Shown in pieces: positions 35,947 through 43,906 of a stretch of 64,000 nt of DNA. This stretch comes from Methylobacterium radiotolerans JCM 2831 (lineage in GTDB: Bacteria; Pseudomonadota; Alphaproteobacteria; Rhizobiales; Beijerinckiaceae). The position numbers and the translations under genes were made by a program. The stretch is from the NCBI RefSeq assembly GCF_000019725.1, contig NC_010505.1:5626001-5690000 (forward strand). The letters are read 5' to 3'. The notes under the pieces were generated by a model. That model did not search any database, had not been told where the DNA came from, and saw nothing but the letters and a program-made list of their open reading frames with translations. Every line of letters begins with the position of its first letter. Within the stretch, counting starts at the first letter, position 1.

Positions 35947-36075
35947 GACGGTCCGGAAACGGACGCTCCGGCACGGGCGCCGGGCCGGAGGAACGAGGAT
36001 GCTGCGCCGCCGGCCGATCCCCGGCGCAGGTGCCCGGGCACGGTCCGCGCCCACACGGAGACCGTCCATCCCCAC

Positions 36076-37413
36076 ATGACCGACCCCATACCGCGTTCCG
36101 GTGATCGGCTCCGGATCCCGGGCGCCGGCCGCCTCCCTCTGCCCGGATCGATGCGCGCCGTCCTCTCGGGGCGGTTCGCCGTGATCCTGTCGGGCGAGCT
36201 GACCCAGAGCCTGTTCCACTTCCTCCTGAACATCCTGCTGGTGCGCGCGCTCGGCGCGCACGATTACGGCCTGTTCGCCATCGTCTTCGCGGTCGGGGCG
36301 GTCGGCATCACCTACATCCGCGCCCTGGTGGCGGTCCCGGCGACGATCCACGTCGCCCGGAGCCTGGGCCGGCCGGCGGCGCTCGGCTACGACGTGATGT
36401 TCGGCTCGGGCGCGGTGCTGGTCTCCGGCATCATGGCGGCCGCCGTCGGCCTCGTCCTGATCCCGGTGATCGGCCTCGGCGCCCTCGCGGCCGGGGCCTT
36501 CGTGGGCCTCTACGCCTTCCGCAGCTACCTGCGGATCGTTCTCCTCGCCCGCGGCCGGCCCCGGATCGCCGGCCTGAGCGACCTGGTCTACGCGGTCTGC
36601 GGCGGTCTCCTCGTCGCGCGCTGGCTGAACGGAGAGGGCACGGCCCTTCTCGATCGAGCCTTCACGGCGATAGCGCTCGCCCACGCGACCGCGATCGCCG
36701 TGGCCTACGCGGCGCTGCGCGAGCGGATCCGCTTCTCGCTGCACGCGCGGGCGCGCGCCCGCTACCGGGCGATCTGGCGGACGCTGGCGTGGTCGCTCGC
36801 CGGCGTCACCAGCCTGACCGTGCAGGGTCAGGGCCTGACCCTGCTGCTGGCCCTCCTGGCCGGTCCGGCCGCCTACGCGCCGATCGCCGCCACGATCGTG
36901 CTCTACGCGCCGCTGCGCATCCCCGCGAGCGCGCTGCTGAACATGATCCTGCCGGAGATCAGCCGGCTGCTCGCGGCCGGGCAGGTCGAGGCCGCCCGCC
37001 GGCTCGTCGTCCGCAACGGGATCCTGCTCGGCAGCGCCTGTCTCGCCTACGGGGCGGTCATGGCCGCGGCCCTGCCGCTCGTCGAGGACATCCTGTTCAA
37101 GGGACGGTTCGCCGCGCAGCCGATGGGCTGGATCGGGCTCGGCGTCTGGGCGGTGGTGACCGTGTCGCTGCTCTACGCGATCCCGCGCGCCTACCTCGAG
37201 GCCTCGGCGGCGTTCCGGACCATCACGGCGGGGGCGGTGGCGAGCGCCGCCCTCGGCATGGCCGTGATGGTGCCGGCGCTGCTGCTGCTGCCGCCCGCCA
37301 CCGCGCTCGTCGGCCTGCTGGCCTCCGAAGTGGCGACGCTGGTCTGGTCGGTCTCGGCCTTCCGGACGCTGGCGCGGCACCCGGGACCGGCGCGGCCCCT
37401 CGGCACCCTGTGA
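36076..37413 (+). CDS. Polysaccharide flippase (Wzx/MATE-like)
   Basis: A 445-residue integral membrane protein with about 12-14 hydrophobic segments from residue 35 on. LTQSLFHFLLNILLVRALGA, followed by DYGLFAIVFAVGAVGITYI, is the normal opening of oligosaccharide flippases of the MVF superfamily. It would move lipid-linked repeat units across the inner membrane for assembly by the polymerase at 42.6-43.9 kb. A basic 30-residue N-terminal tail precedes TM1. It converges on the FemAB-like gene. No start signal is strong, so a shorter start at the Met before RAVLSGRF is possible. Confidence 0.85.
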   Translation: MTDPIPRSGDRLRIPGAGRLPLPGSMRAVLSGRFAVILSGELTQSLFHFLLNILLVRALGAHDYGLFAIVFAVGAVGITYIRALVAVPATIHVARSLGRPAALGYDVMFGSGAVLVSGIMAAAVGLVLIPVIGLGALAAGAFVGLYAFRSYLRIVLLARGRPRIAGLSDLVYAVCGGLLVARWLNGEGTALLDRAFTAIALAHATAIAVAYAALRERIRFSLHARARARYRAIWRTLAWSLAGVTSLTVQGQGLTLLLALLAGPAAYAPIAATIVLYAPLRIPASALLNMILPEISRLLAAGQVEAARRLVVRNGILLGSACLAYGAVMAAALPLVEDILFKGRFAAQPMGWIGLGVWAVVTVSLLYAIPRAYLEASAAFRTITAGAVASAALGMAVMVPALLLLPPATALVGLLASEVATLVWSVSAFRTLARHPGPARPLGTL

Positions 37414-37429
37414 GCGGCCGGTTCGCCGC

Positions 37430-38428
37430 TCAGCGCAGCGCCAGCAGGACCGGCGCCAGTTTCCGCAGCGCCGGCGTCCGGCTGTAGACCCAGAGCGGGT
37501 TGTGCTGGACCACGTCGGTGCACAGGCCGCGCTTGAACTCGAAGACGGGGCGGTTCGCCGCCGGGTCGATGCCGCCGAAATCGAAGACCCGGCAGCCCTC
37601 CGCCTTCGCCCGCTCCACGAAGCGCCAGACCGCGAGGGTCGCGGCGCCCGTCGCGCGGGCCCGGTCGTTCGAGGCCGTGTAGAAATCCGTGCAGCGTGTG
37701 TCCGAAAGGTGCGCGATGCGCACGAGGACGCGCTGTCCCTTCTCGCGGACGTCGAGGAACAGCAGGTGCTCGTCCTCGGCCGCGATGTCGCGGTAGGCCT
37801 GCGGCTGCAGCGTGGTGGCGAAGCCCTTGCGCTCGCGCAGGGCCGCGAACATCGCGGTGAAGTCGTCGAAGGCTTCGAGGCGCTCGGCCCTGTCCTCGAG
37901 GAAATGCGTCGTCACCTCGACGTTGCGCTCGGCCTTGCGCAGGGCCTTGCGCCAGCGCGGCTCCATGCCGGCCTGGATGGCGTCGAGATCCTGGGTCAGG
38001 TCGAGCTCGAGGGTGTGGTCGTGCGCGCCGATCACCGGGGCGAACCCGTGCATCAGCAGCGCCAGCGTCGCGTCGCGGCTCTCGAACTGCTCGTAATCGA
38101 CCGCGAGCACGTCGAGCCGGCCGAGCGCGAGATGGTCGATGAACGCGGCGAACACCGCCTCCGCCCGGTGCGCGCCCGCCGCGGTCAGCAGCGGGCCGCC
38201 CTGGACATGGACGAACCGCGCCGGCCCCTTGCGGCGCGTCTGCCACTGGACGAAGGCGAGGTCCGCGCCGTCGCCGGACACGACCGCGCGCCGCACCTCG
38301 AGGCCGCGCCGCGCCTTGTAGGTGCCCCAGGGCGTCCCGCAATAGATGTTGGCGCCCGGGCAGGCCCAGACCCGCCGGTCCCAGTCCAGGGCATCCGCAA
38401 TCTCCTGAACTGCGAGCTTGGCCGCCAT
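37430..38428 (-). CDS. FemAB/GNAT-like acyl-transferase domain protein
   Basis: A 332-residue protein with a double GNAT layout, typical of FemAB-like proteins found in polysaccharide clusters. The second GNAT unit is the clearer (YTASNDRARATGAATLAVWR, then CRVFDFGGIDP...FEFKRGL), and the first includes RWRKALRKAERNVEV. Such proteins transfer an amino-acyl or acyl group to cell-wall or polysaccharide precursors. The start is the Met before AAKLAVQEIA; a longer start would only add Arg/Gly-rich residues. Its position suggests decoration of the exported polymer; donor and acceptor are unknown. Confidence 0.75.
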   Translation of the reverse strand: MAAKLAVQEIADALDWDRRVWACPGANIYCGTPWGTYKARRGLEVRRAVVSGDGADLAFVQWQTRRKGPARFVHVQGGPLLTAAGAHRAEAVFAAFIDHLALGRLDVLAVDYEQFESRDATLALLMHGFAPVIGAHDHTLELDLTQDLDAIQAGMEPRWRKALRKAERNVEVTTHFLEDRAERLEAFDDFTAMFAALRERKGFATTLQPQAYRDIAAEDEHLLFLDVREKGQRVLVRIAHLSDTRCTDFYTASNDRARATGAATLAVWRFVERAKAEGCRVFDFGGIDPAANRPVFEFKRGLCTDVVQHNPLWVYSRTPALRKLAPVLLALR

Positions 38429-38781
38429 GTCGCTCCCCGTCCTCGCTCCTCGTCCTGCCCGGGTTCGGTTGCCCGCGCCGCACGCCTCATCGGTCAGGCG
38501 GGCCCGCATTGCATCCTCGCGCCGCTGATCGTCCACAGGGTGACGCCCGCGACACGGGTCGGTTTCCGCTTCGTCGCGAGCGGCGCTCCGGGGTCTTCCG
38601 GACCGAGGCTGCCGAGGCGGACGCCGCTGAACTCGTCGTCGCGCGCTCGTGGCGGCACGCGCGGCCGCGGCGCTCGGCCGCGGCGATCCCGCAGGGAGTC
38701 AGCCCGGTCATGCCCGGGGCCCGGCTCTCGGACAGGCGTCGCCGCCGGATCGTCGGCGGTCCGGCCGGAAGGCCCCGACTC
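38429..38781. other. Intergenic region without recognisable gene
   Basis: 353 bases between the FemAB-like gene start and the glycosyltransferase stop, both on the minus strand. Short open frames exist but are Arg/Ala/Ser-rich with no ribosome sites. The region should hold the FemAB-like promoter, but I could not define one. Confidence 0.5.
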
Positions 38782-40038
38782 CTAGGCTGCCGGTCGCGCC
38801 GGCACGTCGGCGACGCGCGACGCCTCCGTGGTCGGGCGGCGCAGCGTCGTCCGGACCGCGGCCTCGATACCCTCCGCCGCCGAGGCCTCCGAGAACAGGC
38901 TCAGGTAGCGCGCCCGGGCCGCCCGGCCGAAGTCGCGCCAGCGCGCCGGGTCGGCGACCAGGTCCGCGAGAACGGCGGCGATCGGTTCCGGGCCGCCCGG
39001 CGGGACGACCCAGCCGGTCTTCCCGTCCTCCACGACCTCGGGCAGGCCGCCGATCGCCGTGACGAGCGGCGGCACGCCGTAGGACATCGCCTCGATCGCC
39101 ACGCGGCCGAGGGATTCGGGCCGCTGCGACGGCATCGTGACCACGTCGGCCCAGCGGTAGAGGGCGGCGGGATCGGCCACGAACGGCTCGAGCGTGACCT
39201 GCGCGGCGAGCCCCGCCTCGGCGATCCGCCCGACCAGGGCCCGCTCGCGGGCCTCGTCCTCGAAGGCGCTGCCGACGATGCGCAGCGCGATCCGCCGGCG
39301 CACGGGCTCGGGCAGGGAGGCCAGCGCCTCCACGAGGACGTCCTGGCCCTTGATCCGGCTGATCCGGCCGAGCATCAGCACGCGGAGCGGGCGGGAGCCG
39401 TCGTAGGCGCTGCGGTTCGGCTCGGCGGGACCCGCGATCCCGTTGTAGACGACCCGGGCGGTCGCCCCGCGGGGCAGGGCGTAGGCCCGCTCGGTGGCGC
39501 GCGAGTTGAACACCACGTTGGCGCCGCTCCAGCGGATCAGCCCGCGCAGGACTTTCAGAACGGTGCCTTCGGGGATCTCGTGGACGTGGACGATGCTCCG
39601 CCCGGGGGCCAGCCGGGCGGCCAGCAGGTAGTCGGCCACCACGGTGGTGTTGATGTAGACGAGGTCGCTCGCGCGGATGCGGCGCCACGCACGGATCATC
39701 GCGATGGGCAGAGCCATCAGACCCAGGGTTACGAGGCGCGCCAGGTTCTTGCGCCGCAGGATCCAGAGCGGGGCGATCACGATCTCGCTGGCGAAGGGCT
39801 CCAGGGCGGCCACGATCGGGCCGCTTCGCGGCAGCACGACGTCGATCCGCGCATCCGGATGGGCGGCCCGGATCGTGCGGACGGTCTCGATGAAGCAGCG
39901 ATCCGAGCCGTACAGCTCGAATCCCTGGTGGACACACGTGATCCGAAGCCCCGCCGCGGCGTTGCCGATGGCCCGCAGCGCGGGCGCGGCAGCACGATCG
40001 CTGTCGCGCGCCGCTCTCAGTCCGAAGTTATCTACCAT
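38782..40038 (-). CDS. Glycosyltransferase, GT4-type
   Basis: A 418-residue GT-B glycosyltransferase. The N-terminal domain starts at about residue 30 (LRITCVHQGFELYGSDRCFI), and the C-terminal nucleotide-sugar domain has LRVLMLGRISRIKGQDVLVE and PESLGRVAIEAMSYGVPPLV, the E-x7-E motif of retaining GT4 enzymes. The first 30 residues look unconserved and no ribosome site is clear, so the true start could be further in. It transfers an unknown sugar to the growing repeat unit. It is divergent from the next glycosyltransferase, and a 15-base palindrome lies between them. Confidence 0.87.
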   Translation of the reverse strand: MVDNFGLRAARDSDRAAAPALRAIGNAAAGLRITCVHQGFELYGSDRCFIETVRTIRAAHPDARIDVVLPRSGPIVAALEPFASEIVIAPLWILRRKNLARLVTLGLMALPIAMIRAWRRIRASDLVYINTTVVADYLLAARLAPGRSIVHVHEIPEGTVLKVLRGLIRWSGANVVFNSRATERAYALPRGATARVVYNGIAGPAEPNRSAYDGSRPLRVLMLGRISRIKGQDVLVEALASLPEPVRRRIALRIVGSAFEDEARERALVGRIAEAGLAAQVTLEPFVADPAALYRWADVVTMPSQRPESLGRVAIEAMSYGVPPLVTAIGGLPEVVEDGKTGWVVPPGGPEPIAAVLADLVADPARWRDFGRAARARYLSLFSEASAAEGIEAAVRTTLRRPTTEASRVADVPARPAA

Positions 40039-40061
40039 AAGATGATTTCTGTATTAAATAA

Positions 40062-40076
40062 ACAACTAGCAGTTGT
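40062..40076. promoter_or_regulatory. 15-base palindrome between divergent glycosyltransferase genes
   Basis: ACAACT (40062-40067), spacer AGC, AGTTGT (40071-40076), in an AT-rich 106-base divergent region that also contains GTATTAAATAAAC. It could be the operator of a regulator controlling both directions of the polysaccharide cluster. The cognate protein is unknown. Confidence 0.45.
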
Positions 40077-40144
40077 AGAGGCCGGTCGCCGGGATCGTAT
40101 CCTTCGGATCTACAATACGGTCGACACATTGGAAAGGAAGTTTC

Positions 40145-41329
40145 ATGCCTGACCGCGCACCGAAACTACTTATTCTCGGCACGCGCGGTATCCCGGCCGC
40201 CCACGGTGGCTTCGAGACTTTCGCGGAACGTCTCGCGCTCTACTTGGTCGAACGCGGCTGGCAGGTCGGCGTGTACTGCCAGAGGGATGTCGAGACGGTG
40301 CGGGACCGCATCGTGCGGAGCACCTGGAACGGCGTCGAACTGATCACCGTGGAGATCGGCCTGCGCGGTCCCGTCGCGACGCTCGCCTTCGACGCCATCT
40401 GCGCCCACGACGCCGCGACCCGCGGCGGCGTCTGCCTCGTGCTCGGCTACAACGGCGCCGCGTTCCTGCCCTACCTGCGGGCGCGGGGCGGACGGATCCT
40501 GACCAACATGGACGGGATCGAGTGGCGCCGTCCGAAATGGTCGCTGCCCGTGCGCGCCTTCTTCTACGTCAGCGAGTGGATCGCCGCGTGGTCCTCGCAG
40601 CGGCTGGTGGCCGACCATCCCGTCATCGCCGACCACCTCGCCCGTCGCAGGCCGCGCGGCGCCATCGCGACCATCCCGTACGGCGGCGATCCCCCGGCGG
40701 CCGATGTCGGGCCGCCGCCCCTCGGCCTCGCGCCGGACCGCTACCTCGTCTCGATCGCCCGCATCGAGCCGGACAACAACATCCTGACGCTCGTCGAGGC
40801 CTTCTCGCGCCGTGCCCGCGGCGTGCGGCTCGTGGTGCTCGGCACGCTGAGGGTCGGCAACCCGTACCATCGTGCCGTAGAGGCGGCCGCCTCGCCGGAG
40901 GTGCTGTTCCCCGGCGCCATCTACGAGCCCGAGCAGGTCCAGGCCCTGCGGGTCCACGCGCGGGCCTATCTCCACGGCCACACGGTGGGCGGCACCAACC
41001 CGTCGCTGGTCGAGGCGCTCTGGGCGGGCAACGCCGTGGTCGCCCACGACAATCCGTTCAACCGGGGCACGGCCGGGGACGCGCAGTTCTATTTCTCGGA
41101 TCCGGACAGCTGCGCGGCGGCGATCGAGCGCGTGCTCTCCGACGGGGCCGCGGTCGCGGCGGCCCGCGCGGCGGCGCGGGCGCGCGCCGAGCAGTTCCGC
41201 TGGGACGCCGTGCTGGCCTCCTACGAGGACGCGCTGCGCCGTGTCGGCGGCTACCCGCCGGCACCGGACCGCGCGGCGCGCGCCACCGCGGTCGCGCCCG
41301 TCGCCGCCCCGGCCGGTCCGAGATGGTAG
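40145..41329 (+). CDS. Glycosyltransferase with DUF1972 N-terminal domain (rhamnosyltransferase-like)
   Basis: A 394-residue GT-B enzyme. It opens with ILGTRGIPAAHGGFETFAER, the signature of the DUF1972 domain found in rhamnosyl- and related transferases. The C-terminal part is a group 1 transferase with GGTNPSLVEALWAGNAVVAH (E-x7-E-like). An AAGGAAG ribosome site precedes the ATG. The last 40 residues are Ala/Pro/Arg-rich. It overlaps the GH5 gene by 7 bases, tying synthesis and a possible trimming or degrading activity to one mRNA. The sugar specificity cannot be stated. Confidence 0.87.
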   Translation: MPDRAPKLLILGTRGIPAAHGGFETFAERLALYLVERGWQVGVYCQRDVETVRDRIVRSTWNGVELITVEIGLRGPVATLAFDAICAHDAATRGGVCLVLGYNGAAFLPYLRARGGRILTNMDGIEWRRPKWSLPVRAFFYVSEWIAAWSSQRLVADHPVIADHLARRRPRGAIATIPYGGDPPAADVGPPPLGLAPDRYLVSIARIEPDNNILTLVEAFSRRARGVRLVVLGTLRVGNPYHRAVEAAASPEVLFPGAIYEPEQVQALRVHARAYLHGHTVGGTNPSLVEALWAGNAVVAHDNPFNRGTAGDAQFYFSDPDSCAAAIERVLSDGAAVAAARAAARARAEQFRWDAVLASYEDALRRVGGYPPAPDRAARATAVAPVAAPAGPRW

Positions 41330-42567
41330 GCCCCAGCCGGCGGTCGGTGCTCGCCGGCGCCCTCGCGGCGGGCGCGGGCGTCCGACCCGTCCAGGGCAGT
41401 CCCGCGCCGATCGCCCTGCGCCGGGGCATCGCCCTCTGGCCCTGGTTCTCGCTGACCACCGAGTACCCGCCGCCGCGGACCGACTACGCGTGGCCGCCCT
41501 TCCAGCCCGGCCGGCCAATACCCACCCGCGACGACCTCGCCCGAATCGCCGGGTTCGGCTTCGACTTCGTGCGCCTGCCCCTCGATCCCGGGCCGTTCGT
41601 GGCCTTCACCGGGGCCCGGCGCGCCGAACTCCTCGGCACCCTGTCGGAGGCCGTCGACGCGGCCCTGGCGGCCGGGCTGCGCGTCCTGGTCAATGTCCAG
41701 GCGAACGCCGCGACCCACCACTACACGCCGGGCGCGTTCTACGACTCGGACCGGGCGCCGCTCTTCGCCGCCTATCGCGACCTCGTCGGAGACCTCGCGC
41801 GCCTGTGCGCGCGGAAGGGCACGGACCGCCTGGCCCTGGAGCCGGTGAACGAGCCGCCGCAGGCCTGCGGCGCGCGCGCCTGGAATCGGGTGCAGGACGG
41901 GCTCCTGATGGCGGCGCGCGCGGCCGCGCCGGCGCTCACCCTCGTGGCGACCGGCTCCTGCGGCAGCCTCGTCGCCGGCCTGACGGCCCTGGACCCGGCC
42001 GCGCTCGCGCGCTTCGCGCCGCTCCTCTACACGTTCCACTTCTACGAGCCGTACCTGTTCTCCCACCAGGGGGCGACCTGGCTCACCGAGGAGCCGTTCT
42101 ACCGCTGGCTCACCGCCGTGCCCTGGCCCGGGAGCCGCGGCACGCTGCGCGAGACGCTCGCGGCGGTTTGGGCGCGCATGGACGCGGACCGCACGGTGCC
42201 CCGGGCCGAGAAGGCGCGCGACCGCGCGCTGATCGAGGCGAAGCTGCACGAATATTTCGAGGCCGCGCCCGGCCCGGCCTACATCGCCGACGCGATGGCG
42301 CCGGTGGCGACCTGGGCGGACCTCTACGGGATCCCGCGCGGGCAGGTGCTGATGGGCGAGTTCGGCGCCCTGCGCACCGACGCCCGCTTCACGGCGTCCC
42401 GGGCGCCGGACCGGGCCGCCTACATCCGGGACGTGCGGCTGGCGGCGGAGGCGAACGGGTTCGCGTGGTCGTTCTGGAACCTGTTCGACGGCCTCGGTCT
42501 CATGGACGACGCGCACGTCGCCGACCCCGCCCTGATCCCCGCCCTCGGGCTGAAGACCCGGCCGTGA
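41323..42567 (+). CDS. Exported glycoside hydrolase family 5 (cellulase-like)
   Basis: A 414-residue TIM-barrel hydrolase. The N-terminus PSRRSVLAGALAAGAG is a twin-arginine signal, so it should be exported folded. Catalytic residues fit GH5: the acid/base Glu177 in ALEPVNEPP and the nucleophile Glu346 in LMGEFGA, with FVRLPLDP on the third strand. Related proteins in exopolysaccharide loci trim or release the polymer. The ATG lies within the end of the preceding glycosyltransferase gene. The substrate is probably a beta-1,4 or similar glucan-type chain, which is inference. Confidence 0.85.
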   Translation: MVGPSRRSVLAGALAAGAGVRPVQGSPAPIALRRGIALWPWFSLTTEYPPPRTDYAWPPFQPGRPIPTRDDLARIAGFGFDFVRLPLDPGPFVAFTGARRAELLGTLSEAVDAALAAGLRVLVNVQANAATHHYTPGAFYDSDRAPLFAAYRDLVGDLARLCARKGTDRLALEPVNEPPQACGARAWNRVQDGLLMAARAAAPALTLVATGSCGSLVAGLTALDPAALARFAPLLYTFHFYEPYLFSHQGATWLTEEPFYRWLTAVPWPGSRGTLRETLAAVWARMDADRTVPRAEKARDRALIEAKLHEYFEAAPGPAYIADAMAPVATWADLYGIPRGQVLMGEFGALRTDARFTASRAPDRAAYIRDVRLAAEANGFAWSFWNLFDGLGLMDDAHVADPALIPALGLKTRP

Positions 42568-42601
42568 GAGCGCGGTCGATCGGGCCGAAGCCCGCCCGCT
42601 C

Positions 42602-43906
42602 TCAGCCGCGCCCGCGGCGCGGCAGAGGCGGGAACAGGACGATCAGCATCAGGGCGAACTTGGCGAGCAGGGTCGTCTTGCCGGCGAGGCCCTCGAACGT
42701 GTTCACGAGGATCACGAAGGCCAGGATCGGCAGCCAGACGCCGCGCCGGCAATCCCGTGCGATCTCCGCGAGGTAGAGCGCCACCGCGATCACCAGCACC
42801 CCCGTGACCAGGATGCCGTGGTAGAGCACGGCCGAGATGATCGAGTTCTCGATGCCCCATTCCAGGCCGTAGATCCGGCGCAGCGTGTTCACCTGCAGGG
42901 AGTCGGGCGCGAGCAGGAGCTGCCGGAACGGGATCGCGTCGAACACCGTGAGCATGTCGACCCGGGCCTGCGCGCTGCCGCCGTCCGAGACGAACCGGTC
43001 CAGCAGGGTGTCGAAGAACCCGGCCGCGGCCAGGACGGCGACCAGAACCGGCAGCAGGGTGAGGGCGAAGCACGCGCAGGCCGCCGCCGCCAGCGGGACG
43101 CGGCCGGTGCGCAGGGTGCGGTTCAGGGCCACCAGCCCGACAGCGCCGCCGAGGATCAGCGTCGTGACGGTGGCCGAGCGTCCTCCGAACGTGACCAGGG
43201 CGACGAGCTGGAGAACGATCATGGCGGCGCGCGGCATCGGCGCGAGGCGACCGCCGCCCTTGGCCAGCGCCAGGATGTAGCACGCCGTCATGGTCGCGTT
43301 GGCCAGCGGGTGGCCCTGGAGGGCCGCCGACCGCGTGTCGGACTCGAACGCCACGCCGTCGAACCGGTAGGGGAAGAAGCGCTGGCCGCTCGCGAGCTCG
43401 AACAGGCCGAGCAGGGCGTTGGCGAGCATCACGAGGTGGAAGATCGTCTCCAGCCGCCCGAGCGTGGCGGCGTCCCGGTCCATCAGGAGGATCGGGACGA
43501 GGCCGGCGAGCACGAAGGTGTCGATGGAGCCGGCGAGGCCCGCGCCGCCCCGGGCCGCGATCAGCGCGAGGAGCAGCACGCCGCAGGCGGCCAGGAGCAC
43601 GCTGGCCGGCCGCCGGTTGAGCGCCCCGGCCACCGGGATCACCGGATTGCCCGCGCGCATCAGGGTCCAGCCGATCAGGACGACCGCCAGGTAGGTGGCG
43701 GGGTGGATCTTCGAGGCGGCCGAGCCGGTGATCCCCTCGTAATTGAGGCCGAGCACCCACAGGAGGCCGCCCGAGACCCCGACGAGGAGCAGGGCCCAGA
43801 CCGACAGGGCCACCGATTCCGCCCGCAGCAGGGCGCGCAGCACCGGACCCGTGCGCGCCGCCGGATCGTGGCGGCGCGCGAAGCCGGTCTGCCGGAGGGT
43901 CCTCAC
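42602..43906 (-). CDS. VpsF/Wzy-like polysaccharide polymerase
   Basis: A 434-residue protein with about ten to twelve transmembrane segments and few other features, as expected of a polymerase or O-antigen ligase. LLGLFELASGQRFFPYRFDG precedes the longest loop, and ALQGHPLANATMTACYILAL and VTFGGRSATVTTLILGG are reminiscent of the VpsF group in exopolysaccharide loci. It would join repeat units on the periplasmic face. The start is GTG at 43906, overlapping the stop of the upstream co-polymerase gene as GTGA. Confidence 0.8.
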   Translation of the reverse strand: MRTLRQTGFARRHDPAARTGPVLRALLRAESVALSVWALLLVGVSGGLLWVLGLNYEGITGSAASKIHPATYLAVVLIGWTLMRAGNPVIPVAGALNRRPASVLLAACGVLLLALIAARGGAGLAGSIDTFVLAGLVPILLMDRDAATLGRLETIFHLVMLANALLGLFELASGQRFFPYRFDGVAFESDTRSAALQGHPLANATMTACYILALAKGGGRLAPMPRAAMIVLQLVALVTFGGRSATVTTLILGGAVGLVALNRTLRTGRVPLAAAACACFALTLLPVLVAVLAAAGFFDTLLDRFVSDGGSAQARVDMLTVFDAIPFRQLLLAPDSLQVNTLRRIYGLEWGIENSIISAVLYHGILVTGVLVIAVALYLAEIARDCRRGVWLPILAFVILVNTFEGLAGKTTLLAKFALMLIVLFPPLPRRGRG